Origin: CAYRYU01 sp964428355
Lineage (GTDB): Bacteria; Muiribacteriota; Ozemobacteria; Ozemobacterales; Ozemobacteraceae
DNA length: 64,000 nucleotides
Reading direction: 5' to 3'
NCBI GenBank assembly: GCA_964428355.1
Contig: CAYRYU010000017.1
Span: 28,939 to 92,938 of the forward strand
Part shown: one piece after another, positions 1 through 7,941 of the stretch
Layout: every line of letters begins with the position of its first letter
How positions within the stretch are numbered: the first letter of the stretch is position 1
Made by a program: the position numbers and the translations under genes
The notes under the pieces: generated by a model
The model's database searches: none
The model's input: the letters and a program-made list of their open reading frames with translations, nothing else
Told to the model about the DNA's origin: nothing

Positions 1-45
1 GGCAAGATCTACTCGATCAGCGTCTCCACCCCTCCAAAGGATTGA
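1..45 (+). CDS. 3' end of an unidentified gene (partial)
   Basis: The first frame reads 14 codons ending SVSTPPKD and then TGA at 43-45. A strong bidirectional terminator follows 85 bp later, as expected for the end of a rightward gene. The fragment is too short to identify, and it could be a chance open frame. Confidence 0.35.
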   Translation, partial: GKIYSISVSTPPKD

Positions 46-130
46 ATGGGGGCTCTCGAATTCCCAGCTTGGAAGTCTGTCAGGGGGCTCGATCGCGATG
101 AGGAAGGGGCCGCCTGGTTCGGAGAAAAGG

Positions 131-166
131 AAAACCCCCAGGATCTAGCCTGGGGGTTTTTTGATC
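131..166. terminator. Bidirectional Rho-independent terminator
   Basis: A 12 bp perfect stem (AAAACCCCCAGG and its complement) closes a 6-base loop. T runs follow on both strands. It lies between the putative rightward fragment ending at 45 and the leftward gene ending at 186, so it can serve both. Confidence 0.85.
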
Positions 167-185
167 TACGGGGTCGGAAGGGGCA

Positions 186-935
186 TCACTTCCCCTTTAG
201 AGTCGCATTGTACTCCGCAAGATACTTCTTGTATTCGGCGTAGGAGGCCTGGGCGGCAGCAGCGTCACCCTTGGAGGTGGCGGCCATGTACGCTTTATAT
301 GCGTCGAGATACTTGTTGTAGGCGTCCTGGCCATTGTTCGTCGGCGTTGGGGCGGGTGTTGCGGGTTTGGCCGTGGTGGCCGCCGGAGCGGGGGTTGCCG
401 TGGTGGTCGAGGAACTGGAGAGGCTGTTGATGAATGCTTGAGCCTTGTTGTCCTGTTCCGTGACGGTGACCGCGACTTCCGGGGTCTTGGCCTTTCCCGT
501 GAGTTTCTTCCAGAGCCAGGCGATGCCGCGGGCGAGAAGGGCGCCGCCGACGACTCCCACCGCGATCATGGGGAAACCACAACCCGCCAGGAGAAGACCG
601 CCACCTACCGCTCCCGCAAGGGTGGCGAAATTGGTGAGGTTTGTCGTCGCCCAGGTCATGAGCTTCTTCCCGATGATGTAGCCGCCGACGCCTCCCGCGA
701 CCATCCCGATCGGACCCCCGCCCAGGGCGATTCCCAGGACCGCGCCGAAATATCCGGCAACCAGGCCGCCACCCTGGACCGCGAGGAACTTACCCACTGT
801 TCCCAGGGTGCTTCCGATGGAGGATAGGATTCCGGCCTTCGCGGGAACCGGCGTGATTGTCAGGAAGGAAAAGACGATCGAAAAAATCACCAGAATCGAG
901 AGTTCCTGCCTTCGGCGGATAGTTAGTGTAAGCAT
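186..935 (-). CDS. Glycine-rich membrane protein, function unknown
   Basis: This 249-residue protein has an N-terminal signal or anchor segment (about residues 10-32). A long Gly/Ala-rich hydrophobic stretch with several small-residue membrane helices follows (about 45-140), resembling glycine-zipper membrane proteins. Next comes a Thr/Ala/Pro-rich linker (about 180-215) and a C-terminal helix rich in Tyr, Lys and Ala with YKAY/YKKY-like repeats. The ATG at 935 is chosen because GGAGG lies 8 bases upstream; the open frame extends further but without a ribosome site. It ends just before the bidirectional terminator and looks monocistronic. No family is recognised. Topology suggests an envelope protein with an exposed C-terminal tail. 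Confidence 0.75.
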   Translation of the reverse strand: MLTLTIRRRQELSILVIFSIVFSFLTITPVPAKAGILSSIGSTLGTVGKFLAVQGGGLVAGYFGAVLGIALGGGPIGMVAGGVGGYIIGKKLMTWATTNLTNFATLAGAVGGGLLLAGCGFPMIAVGVVGGALLARGIAWLWKKLTGKAKTPEVAVTVTEQDNKAQAFINSLSSSSTTTATPAPAATTAKPATPAPTPTNNGQDAYNKYLDAYKAYMAATSKGDAAAAQASYAEYKKYLAEYNATLKGK

Positions 936-1031
936 CTTCAGACCTCCATTTCTCAGAGAGAACTTGAGTATTGTATCCCAATTATAAGAATTCCCTCCCC
1001 ACCCCGCAAGGGACGGTACCCCTCTGTCGCT

Positions 1032-1079
1032 GGACTGAGATAATGGCATGGGTTAACGGGACTGAGAAAATGTCATGGG
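1032..1079. repeat. Pair of 21 bp direct repeats between divergent genes
   Basis: GGACTGAGATAATGGCATGG (1032) recurs 27 bp later as GGACTGAGAAAATGTCATGG (1059), with 19 of 21 positions identical. The repeats lie in the 297 bp region between leftward gene 186-935 and rightward gene 1233-2339. They could be a doubled operator or remnants of transposon ends; nothing else is recognised in this region. Confidence 0.5.
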
Positions 1080-1232
1080 ATGGAGGAGAGAGCCAGGCAT
1101 GCCTTTCTCAACGCCTTGATGGGGATTTTCGTTTCAACTGGCTGTAACCAAAACGAAAACCGGGAAAAGAAACATATGCACACAACGGTTTTTGCGTCAG
1201 GTATCAGTTGATAACGGAATAAGGAGGTTCCC

Positions 1233-2339
1233 ATGAAAACCCAGACCCGGGTCGCTTTCATCATTGCGTTTTTCCTTCTTTCCCTTCAAGCTTGGGCTGA
1301 AGATCTCGGAAAGATCCTCGACGGTGGGCTCAAATCCTATGTTCTGGCCGGCGGAGCGGCAATGAACTCCGACCGTCAGTGGGTCGCCGTGATCGACGAT
1401 ACCCTTTTTCAGGGGCAAGGCGGCTCGGGGGCGAAGATTTTCTCCCTCAAACTGAAGAACCTTTGCCGGGCGGGTGCGACCGCGATCAACCAGGACGGCA
1501 AGTGGGTTGCCGTGATCGATGATGATCTCTATTCAGGCCTGGGAACATCCTTTCGGAAGGTCGCTGACGTGAACCTGAACTCCTATTGCGATGCCGGGGC
1601 CTGTTCGATCAACGCCCGGGGGGAGTTCGTCGCCGTCATCGATGACGATATCTGGGTGGGAAGCGGGGAATACGCATCCAAGCTCCACGATGCCGATCTT
1701 TCCAAAACGGCATCGGCGGCGGCTGTTTCGATCAACGACAACGGTGAATGGGTTGCCGTCATCGACGACAACCTCTACTTCGGAGGGAACAATACGGTCA
1801 GGAAGATCCATGACCTCGAATATTCCAGATATGTCCAGACCGCGGCTTGCTCCATCAATCCGAATGGGGAATGGATCGCCCTGATAGACGACAAGCTTTT
1901 TCACGGAGTCGGGGCTTCCTTCAGCCGGATAGCGGACTTCGGGTTCAAATCATACGTTCGTTGCAGTGCAGCCGCGATCGATCGTTCGGGGGGGTGGGTC
2001 GTGGTAGTGGACGACGACATCCATCGCGGGAGGAACGATTCTCGTCCGGAGAAAGTCTATGACTGCAACCTGAAAGACCTTCTCGAATCCGCTTCTCTCG
2101 CCATGAACGAAGAGGGTTTCTGGGTTGCCGTCGTGGACGACAACGTCGTGGTCGGCTCGGACAACCAGGCGGTGAAACGTTTCGACAACATGCTCCAGGG
2201 GTATGTCAAGTCGACCGGCGCGGCAATCGATTCCGCCAACTCGATTCTGGTCCTAATCGATGACAACTTGTTTTTCGGGGAAAGCCGGGAGCTGGCTTCG
2301 ATCAGGAAGTTCCGGGAGGTTCACGGGGAAACCCGCTGA
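1233..2339 (+). CDS. Secreted 8-repeat 'VAVIDD' protein, predicted beta-propeller
   Basis: This 368-residue protein has a signal peptide (about 1-22, ending AWA) followed by eight degenerate repeats of about 42-45 residues. Each repeat has a core like A-I-N-x-x-G-x-W-V-A-V-I-D-D-x-L-x-x-G, then a short Lys/Ile/Asp segment and a Leu-x-x-Tyr turn. Eight similar beta-rich units suggest one closed propeller. The conserved Asp-Asp pair in each unit could bind metal or face a ligand, which is inference. AAGGAGG sits 5 bases before the ATG. A paralogue follows at 2445-3545. Last-repeat residues diverge, as expected for the closing blade. No named family is recognised. Confidence 0.85.
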   Translation: MKTQTRVAFIIAFFLLSLQAWAEDLGKILDGGLKSYVLAGGAAMNSDRQWVAVIDDTLFQGQGGSGAKIFSLKLKNLCRAGATAINQDGKWVAVIDDDLYSGLGTSFRKVADVNLNSYCDAGACSINARGEFVAVIDDDIWVGSGEYASKLHDADLSKTASAAAVSINDNGEWVAVIDDNLYFGGNNTVRKIHDLEYSRYVQTAACSINPNGEWIALIDDKLFHGVGASFSRIADFGFKSYVRCSAAAIDRSGGWVVVVDDDIHRGRNDSRPEKVYDCNLKDLLESASLAMNEEGFWVAVVDDNVVVGSDNQAVKRFDNMLQGYVKSTGAAIDSANSILVLIDDNLFFGESRELASIRKFREVHGETR

Positions 2340-2378
2340 TCACCGGAAAAAGCGAACTTCATCCTCCGGGACAAGAGA

Positions 2379-2409
2379 GGTTCCTTCAGGACTTTTTCCT
2401 GAGGGAACC
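2379..2409 (+). other. Intergenic hairpin between the two repeat-protein genes
   Basis: GGTTCCTTCAGG pairs with CCTGAGGGAACC (11 Watson-Crick pairs plus one G-U) around a T-rich loop. No T tract follows, so it is more likely an mRNA-stability or attenuation element than an intrinsic terminator. Confidence 0.5.
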
Positions 2410-2444
2410 GCATCAAGAAACCATAAGAAAAGGGGGGGACATCC

Positions 2445-3545
2445 ATGCTTCCAAAACTCCGGGTCATTCTGCTCATTTCGCTGGTTCTTTTGCCCTTTCA
2501 GGTGATGGCTGACGCATTTCAGAACATTCTTGACGGCTCCCTGTATTACTTTCCACGGGCGGGCGGAGTGGCGATGAACTCCGCCGGGGATTGGGTGGCG
2601 ATCATCGACAATGCCTTGTTTTTGGGGAAAGGGGTTTCTCAGAAAAAGCTCTTTTCACTGCCTATGACGAAATGCCGTGCGGGGGCCGTTGCGGTCAACA
2701 GGGACGGAAAATGGGTCGCCGTCCTCGACAACAATCTCTATTCAGGCTTCGGTGAATCCTACCGGCAGGTCGGCGAAGCCATCATGCCGTCCCTCTGCCA
2801 TGCGGCTGCGTGTTCGATCAACGATCGCGGGGATTTCGTCGCGGCAATCGACGATCAGATTTGGAGTGGGAACGGGAATACGGCCGCCAGGATCCAAAAA
2901 TCAAATCTTGGCAGGGTTGTGTCGGCGGCCTCCATTTCGATCAACGGAAAAGGCGAATGGATCGCGGTGGTTGACGATGACCTCTTTTTCGGCAACGGGA
3001 CGGTCCTGGAGAAGATCTTCGACCTGGGGTCTCCCAATGGCGCCCAGAAGGGTGCCTGCGCAATCAACGAGCCTGGCGAGTGGATTGCCGTGATCGATCG
3101 CAGGCAGCTCCACGGGACCGGTAGGGGTTGCTCGGATGTCGGGGAGCTTCCCGCCTCGGCCCCGGTCCGTTGTTGTGGGGCGGGGATAGATGGTGCGGGG
3201 AACTGGGTCATCGTGGAGAATGACGGCATCTTTGCAGGAAGAAATGATTCCCCGGCGGTGAGGGTTCTCGATTGCCACGTGAGGGATCTCGAATCCGCCT
3301 CGGTTGCGATGAATGCCCGGGGGTTCTGGGTTGCCACCGTGGATGACGATGCCGTCATCGGTTCTGGAAACCAGGTCCTGGAGCGTGTGGATTTCCAGCT
3401 CGGGGAGTATGCGAAAGCGACCGGGGCTTCGATTGACGATTCGAACGGACTTCTCATTCTCATCGACGACAAAGTTTTCCTCTCCGAGGACAACCAGTTG
3501 GCAACAATTCAAAATTTCCGGAAAGTCCACCGGGAAGAGCCCTGA
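2445..3545 (+). CDS. Secreted 8-repeat 'VAVIDD' protein, paralogue
   Basis: This 366-residue protein is a tandem paralogue of the upstream gene. It has a signal peptide (about 1-22, ending VMA) and eight repeats with the same core, for example AVNRDGKWVAVLDNNLYSG. Repeats 5 and 6 are the most degenerate (VIDRRQ, VENDGI). A GGGGGG tract ahead of the ATG acts as the ribosome site. The 105 bp gap holds a hairpin, and the two genes may be cotranscribed. Function is unknown; by architecture it is an exported propeller that may bind a ligand or partner. Confidence 0.85.
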   Translation: MLPKLRVILLISLVLLPFQVMADAFQNILDGSLYYFPRAGGVAMNSAGDWVAIIDNALFLGKGVSQKKLFSLPMTKCRAGAVAVNRDGKWVAVLDNNLYSGFGESYRQVGEAIMPSLCHAAACSINDRGDFVAAIDDQIWSGNGNTAARIQKSNLGRVVSAASISINGKGEWIAVVDDDLFFGNGTVLEKIFDLGSPNGAQKGACAINEPGEWIAVIDRRQLHGTGRGCSDVGELPASAPVRCCGAGIDGAGNWVIVENDGIFAGRNDSPAVRVLDCHVRDLESASVAMNARGFWVATVDDDAVIGSGNQVLERVDFQLGEYAKATGASIDDSNGLLILIDDKVFLSEDNQLATIQNFRKVHREEP

Positions 3546-3682
3546 CCGCCCCCTGAATGCCTGAAAACTGATTTCGCCGAGGGACCCCCCCACGGAAAGC
3601 CGCCTTTGCAGGTCCCCAGAAGCCGAAAGTCCGGATGATCAAACCGTCACGGCAGGGAGGGTGGGGGAAGCCAAGGTTCCGG

Positions 3683-5386
3683 TCAGTGGGGAAGGAAGCG
3701 GAACATCTTGAAGGGATTGGCGAGTCCCTGTAAAAGCAGGACGAAGGAGATTCCCCAGACATGGAAGAGGTTGACGACGACCACGAGCATTACACCAACA
3801 GTATAGGCGATGATGAGCTTGCGGCCGTAGGGACGGTCCGAACCGTCGGGCTTGAACCATCGGTGGAAATTCAAGAGGAAGAATGAATAGAGGAAGATCA
3901 GCGTGAAATGAACCTGGACGAACCGGTCCTGGCGCTGGAGAGCCTCCAGAACAGGTTCCTTGAACTGGGCGGGATCGGAAAACCGGAAGACGAGCTCGAG
4001 GATCTTTCCCTGAGCGCCCTGGATGTGGTTGAAGGCCATGAAGGAAATTGCCGCGAAAGAGATTGCGATCAGGCGGGGAAGGGAGTTCACTTCATCGTGG
4101 GGCGTCCTTTGGCCCGGGATCCAGATCGCCAATAGCCCAAGCAGTGAAAGGATCCGGTTGTCCTTCCAGGCAAGGCATGCAATGAGGGCCGAAGAAACCA
4201 GAAGCTTGTTCAATACCGTCCTTCGGGTGGGCGCAAGGAGCGTCTGGGAAGTGGCCACGACGAGAAAAACCATGATCACGAAAGGTTTCGGAAGGAAATT
4301 GCCCGCGAGGATGACGGCCGCGGCGAGAAAAAGGCTGCCGGTCAAGCCGATGAATTCGTAAGGTCTGCCCACCCGGGCGGGGTCAATGGCGGCCATTTTG
4401 ACCGAAGGCCGCTTGGGAACCTCGAGAGCCTTGAGCCGGATGGTCGTGAACCTTGATGAACCAGCAATCTCCAATAGCTGGTTGAGATGCGGGGGGCGAA
4501 GTACGTCGAGCAGGAACACGCCTGAATCCTGAAGGGCGATGGAGGAGCTTTCGAGCATCGCCTTAACATGCTCCTCCGCTTTGGCGGGGTCGAACTTGTG
4601 CAATGCTCTGACGGCGTTGGCCCTGACCCTGTTGTCGGGAGAGCCTGCCATCCGTTCGAACCTTTCGCGGAGATGGGGAAGATCGAGGTCGGTAAGCCCT
4701 TCGACGGCATTGGCCACGATTCGGGGGTCGGAGTTGGCCAGAAACCCCTCGACCATGGCCGGGATCCTTGGATCCGGGATTCGCGTGATGCGTTTGACGA
4801 GGTAGGAGACCTTGAATGGGTCCGATTCCGACTTCAGGAACTCGAGAAGGGGATCCGCAAGCGCGATGTCCTGGCTTTCGGTCAGCCTTTCGATAGCTTC
4901 GAATGAAACGTAACGACTTCCGAGCTTCATCTTGCGCAGGAGGATCTCCCGCAAGGGTAGTGCCCCTTCCTGTGAAGTTTCCGCCGCCTGGTCGTGCTTC
5001 CCCTCCGGAGTGAAAAGGGCCGGAAAACACTCCTGAAAATGGCTTCTGACCTTCCGTGCGAAATACCTGATCTGGGTGTCGGGGTCCAGGAGGGAGTTTT
5101 CCAGAAGCGGGAGGATTTCCGCCGCATGATTTTGCGAGATCGTGGAGGCGTTTCCCAGAAAGTCGAGAACCTTGATCCGGTCGTCCTCCCGAGAGGACTT
5201 CAGAATCGTCTTGAAATGATCCATCCATGGGAAGCATTTGCCTTGGGAACCATTTCCGGTGGAACAAGACTCGCTCTCCAGCGGTCTTCCAGGGACCCGG
5301 GCTTCCCGCTTTTCATCGGGCGACCCCGAGCCATTTTTCCCCTTTCCCGGGAACGGTTCCCCTGGGGGGGGCATCTCTCCAGCCAT
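3683..5386 (-). CDS. HEAT-repeat protein with C-terminal membrane domain
   Basis: About 567 residues. The N-terminal part (about 60-320) is alpha-helical with HEAT-like pairs such as DPRIPAMVEGFLANSDPRIV and DNRVRANAVRALHKFDP. The C-terminal half carries six or more hydrophobic helices (about 350-565). The soluble solenoid is probably a protein-binding scaffold on the cytoplasmic side. The start is uncertain: ATG 5386 lacks a clear ribosome site, and the next ATGs (5374, and one near 5224 just before the first HEAT unit) are alternatives. It converges with the gene ending at 3545 and diverges from the C25 protease gene. Confidence 0.75.
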   Translation of the reverse strand: MAGEMPPPGEPFPGKGKNGSGSPDEKREARVPGRPLESESCSTGNGSQGKCFPWMDHFKTILKSSREDDRIKVLDFLGNASTISQNHAAEILPLLENSLLDPDTQIRYFARKVRSHFQECFPALFTPEGKHDQAAETSQEGALPLREILLRKMKLGSRYVSFEAIERLTESQDIALADPLLEFLKSESDPFKVSYLVKRITRIPDPRIPAMVEGFLANSDPRIVANAVEGLTDLDLPHLRERFERMAGSPDNRVRANAVRALHKFDPAKAEEHVKAMLESSSIALQDSGVFLLDVLRPPHLNQLLEIAGSSRFTTIRLKALEVPKRPSVKMAAIDPARVGRPYEFIGLTGSLFLAAAVILAGNFLPKPFVIMVFLVVATSQTLLAPTRRTVLNKLLVSSALIACLAWKDNRILSLLGLLAIWIPGQRTPHDEVNSLPRLIAISFAAISFMAFNHIQGAQGKILELVFRFSDPAQFKEPVLEALQRQDRFVQVHFTLIFLYSFFLLNFHRWFKPDGSDRPYGRKLIIAYTVGVMLVVVVNLFHVWGISFVLLLQGLANPFKMFRFLPH

Positions 5387-5591
5387 GGATAGGGAAATTA
5401 TCACAAATCCGGGGCAGATGCAGCAAAATATTGCCGAAAAATCCCGGGTTGCATGATGAAAATCCGTCATCATGGATGGTTTCGAGCTCGCTGTTCAGCC
5501 TTGGGAAAGCTTTCCCGCCTGGCAAGAAAATTGCTTCATATGGTCAACACAGAATAAGAATGCCTGCAATTTTGAACCGGAGGGCAGTAAG

Positions 5592-7736
5592 ATGAGCATC
5601 AAGGCCTGGAAAGAAAGAATCAAGATCGGTGTCCTGTTTCTGTTCTGCTTTGGACTGAGCGCGGCTTATGCCGGAATCTCGGTCAGTGTCGACAGGTCTT
5701 TGACGAACGAAGTCAAGATCACTTTTCCTGAACTGAAAACCTTTCAGTCGACCATCGACGGGAAAAAGGCGTTCGCCTTCGGGATGGAAGGAACCTCTCT
5801 CGGTATCGAGAAGGGCATCCCAGAAGTCCCATTCATTTCCGGTTTTCTGATGATCCCCAACGACCGGGATCCGCAGGTAAAGGTCACCGATCGCCAGTTC
5901 TCCGAAATCGATATCGACGGCATCGTCCGGCCGAGCAAAGGCTCGATTCTTCGCACCGTCGATCCCGAAACGGTTCCCTATGAATTCAACAAGGGAATCT
6001 ACGAGAACGACGCTTGGTATCCCTCCGACAGCGATCTTTTGAGGGTCGGGAAGCCATTCATTTTCCGCGATATCCGCGGCGTCCGGATCTCCGTTCCGGC
6101 GGTGCAGTACAACCCCGTCCAGGGAAAACTCCGGATCTACTCCTCCATCACCGCCCAACTCCAGAATGCCGGAGCCGGAACCAACGTCAAGAAGGGTTCC
6201 AGCCGCATCACCAAGGCATTCGAACCCATGTATCAGCGGTTCTTCCTAAACTTCAAGGCCATGGGCGCCCGCCTTCCCCGACTGAACGAGAATGGCCGTC
6301 TGGTCATCATCGCGGCCGACGAGCTGTATGATGCCACGATGCCCCTCGTGGTCTGGCGGAAGAAGTGCGGCGTCGATGTGAAGATCGTCCGGGCCTCCGA
6401 AATCGGCGGAGCCAGCACCACCGCTATCGTGGGCTTCCTCAAGGCCGAATACACCGGCAAAGGCTTCACACACGTGATCCTGGTCGGCGACGCGCAGCAG
6501 ATCCCCACCCTCAAGGGAAAGAACGAGCGAGCGGATTCCGATCCCTGCTACGTCAAGCTCGAGGGTGACGACAACGTTCCCGATGCGATCATCAGCCGGA
6601 TTTCGGCCACCAACGCCAATGAAGTGGCATACCAGGTCGCCAAGTTCGTGAACTACGAGCAGTTCCCCTCCACCGGTGCCGATGCAGATTGGTATCTGAA
6701 AGCCATGGGAATCGCCAGCTCCGAAGGCGATCCGACAGATTTCCAACGGATGGGCGAACTTCGCGATGCGCTTCTCAAGGCCCGCTACACCTCCATGGAC
6801 GAAATCTACGACACCAAGCACTCCAACGAGGGAGTCCCCGGAACCAACGTGGGCGGCGGCTCCTGGGCCCCCTATGATTGGCCGACGGGCGGAACCGGTT
6901 TCGGCGGCGGGAACCCCCACCTTCCCCCGATGATGGATTTCTCGATCGCCCGCGCCGATGCCACCGAGACCGAGAAGCTCGGAAGCCTCAAGGACATGAT
7001 CTTCAAGGGTGTCAACGAAGGCCGCGGACTGATCCACTACATTGGACACGGAAGCAAGGACCGCTGGGTCACCTCCAGTTTCAACACCCAGGACTGCCTC
7101 AAGCTCAACAACGGATGGAAACTCCCCCTCATCATCAGCGTTGCCTGCGTGAACGGCGATTTCGCCCGCGGTTCCGACTGCTTCTGCGAAGCGTGGATGA
7201 AAGCCGGCGACATCGAGAACCCCCGCGGTGCGGTCGGGATCTACGGCGCCTCCACCAACATGGCCTGGGTTCCCCCCTGCGTCGTCCAGGCCGAGATCAG
7301 CACCAACCTCCTCATCAACGAGACCTACAAGACCGCCGGTGGACTCATGATGAACGGAATCATGAAAGGCCTCGAGCAGTACGGGACCGAAGATTCCAGC
7401 GACGGCGTCCAGATGCTCGAGCAGTGGCACTGGTTCGGCGATTGCACCACCATGGTCCGCACCCGGAAACCCGCCAAGATCGATGTCAAGGCTGAATCCG
7501 CCGCCGCCGAGGATGTCCGCCAGGTTACCGTCATGGTTCTCGGTGAGGACGGGAAACCCGTGGCCGACGCGGTGGTCACCGCCTACTCCGAAAAAATGGA
7601 AAACGTCGCCACCGCCCGCTCCAACGCCGAAGGGCGTGCGCTCGTGAACCTGACCGTCCCCGGGGAAACCAAGGGATACATCACCGTTGTCGGGCCCAAC
7701 CTCGTCCCCATCGTCGACCTCCCCGTCAACTTCTGA
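5592..7736 (+). CDS. Secreted gingipain-like C25 cysteine protease
   Basis: This 714-residue protein has a signal peptide (about 1-27, ending AYA). An N-terminal propeptide-like beta domain (about 30-210) precedes a caspase-like catalytic domain of the C25 (gingipain) family. The expected dyad is visible: His486 in IHYIGHGS and Cys519 in SVACVNGDF. A C-terminal Ig/carboxypeptidase-regulatory-like beta domain (about 630-714, GKPVADAVVTAY) follows. No type IX sorting domain is obvious at the C-terminus, so export is probably by Sec and not T9SS. The ATG at 5592 has GGAGGG 7 bases upstream. A terminator follows at 7754. Likely role: extracellular or surface protein digestion. Confidence 0.9.
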   Translation: MSIKAWKERIKIGVLFLFCFGLSAAYAGISVSVDRSLTNEVKITFPELKTFQSTIDGKKAFAFGMEGTSLGIEKGIPEVPFISGFLMIPNDRDPQVKVTDRQFSEIDIDGIVRPSKGSILRTVDPETVPYEFNKGIYENDAWYPSDSDLLRVGKPFIFRDIRGVRISVPAVQYNPVQGKLRIYSSITAQLQNAGAGTNVKKGSSRITKAFEPMYQRFFLNFKAMGARLPRLNENGRLVIIAADELYDATMPLVVWRKKCGVDVKIVRASEIGGASTTAIVGFLKAEYTGKGFTHVILVGDAQQIPTLKGKNERADSDPCYVKLEGDDNVPDAIISRISATNANEVAYQVAKFVNYEQFPSTGADADWYLKAMGIASSEGDPTDFQRMGELRDALLKARYTSMDEIYDTKHSNEGVPGTNVGGGSWAPYDWPTGGTGFGGGNPHLPPMMDFSIARADATETEKLGSLKDMIFKGVNEGRGLIHYIGHGSKDRWVTSSFNTQDCLKLNNGWKLPLIISVACVNGDFARGSDCFCEAWMKAGDIENPRGAVGIYGASTNMAWVPPCVVQAEISTNLLINETYKTAGGLMMNGIMKGLEQYGTEDSSDGVQMLEQWHWFGDCTTMVRTRKPAKIDVKAESAAAEDVRQVTVMVLGEDGKPVADAVVTAYSEKMENVATARSNAEGRALVNLTVPGETKGYITVVGPNLVPIVDLPVNF

Positions 7737-7753
7737 TCCCCAAAGTCCTTTCG

Positions 7754-7786
7754 AAAGGCCGTCCGGAGTCCCGGGCGGCCTTTCTT
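7754..7786 (+). terminator. Rho-independent terminator of the C25 protease gene
   Basis: AAAGGCCGTCCGG pairs with CCGGGCGGCCTTT around a 4-base loop (one G-U pair), followed by a short T-rich tail. It lies 18 bp after the stop codon. Confidence 0.8.
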
Positions 7787-7941
7787 GCATGTACGTCACC
7801 TCTTGGACAAAAGGAGGGAATTCTGATATCTTCCCTCTCGACTCCAGGCGGTTCTCTCGGGTGTCCCCCACCGGCAATCCGGGCCGAAAAAACCGGCTGG
7901 AAGGTGCAGCAAAATGGCCACGGTACTGGAGGAAGCAGCTG

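Noticed and set aside
7803..7832. Sigma-70 promoter ahead of the PPDK_N-like gene
   Set aside because: TTGGAC and TATCTT match the consensus too weakly to list as a feature.
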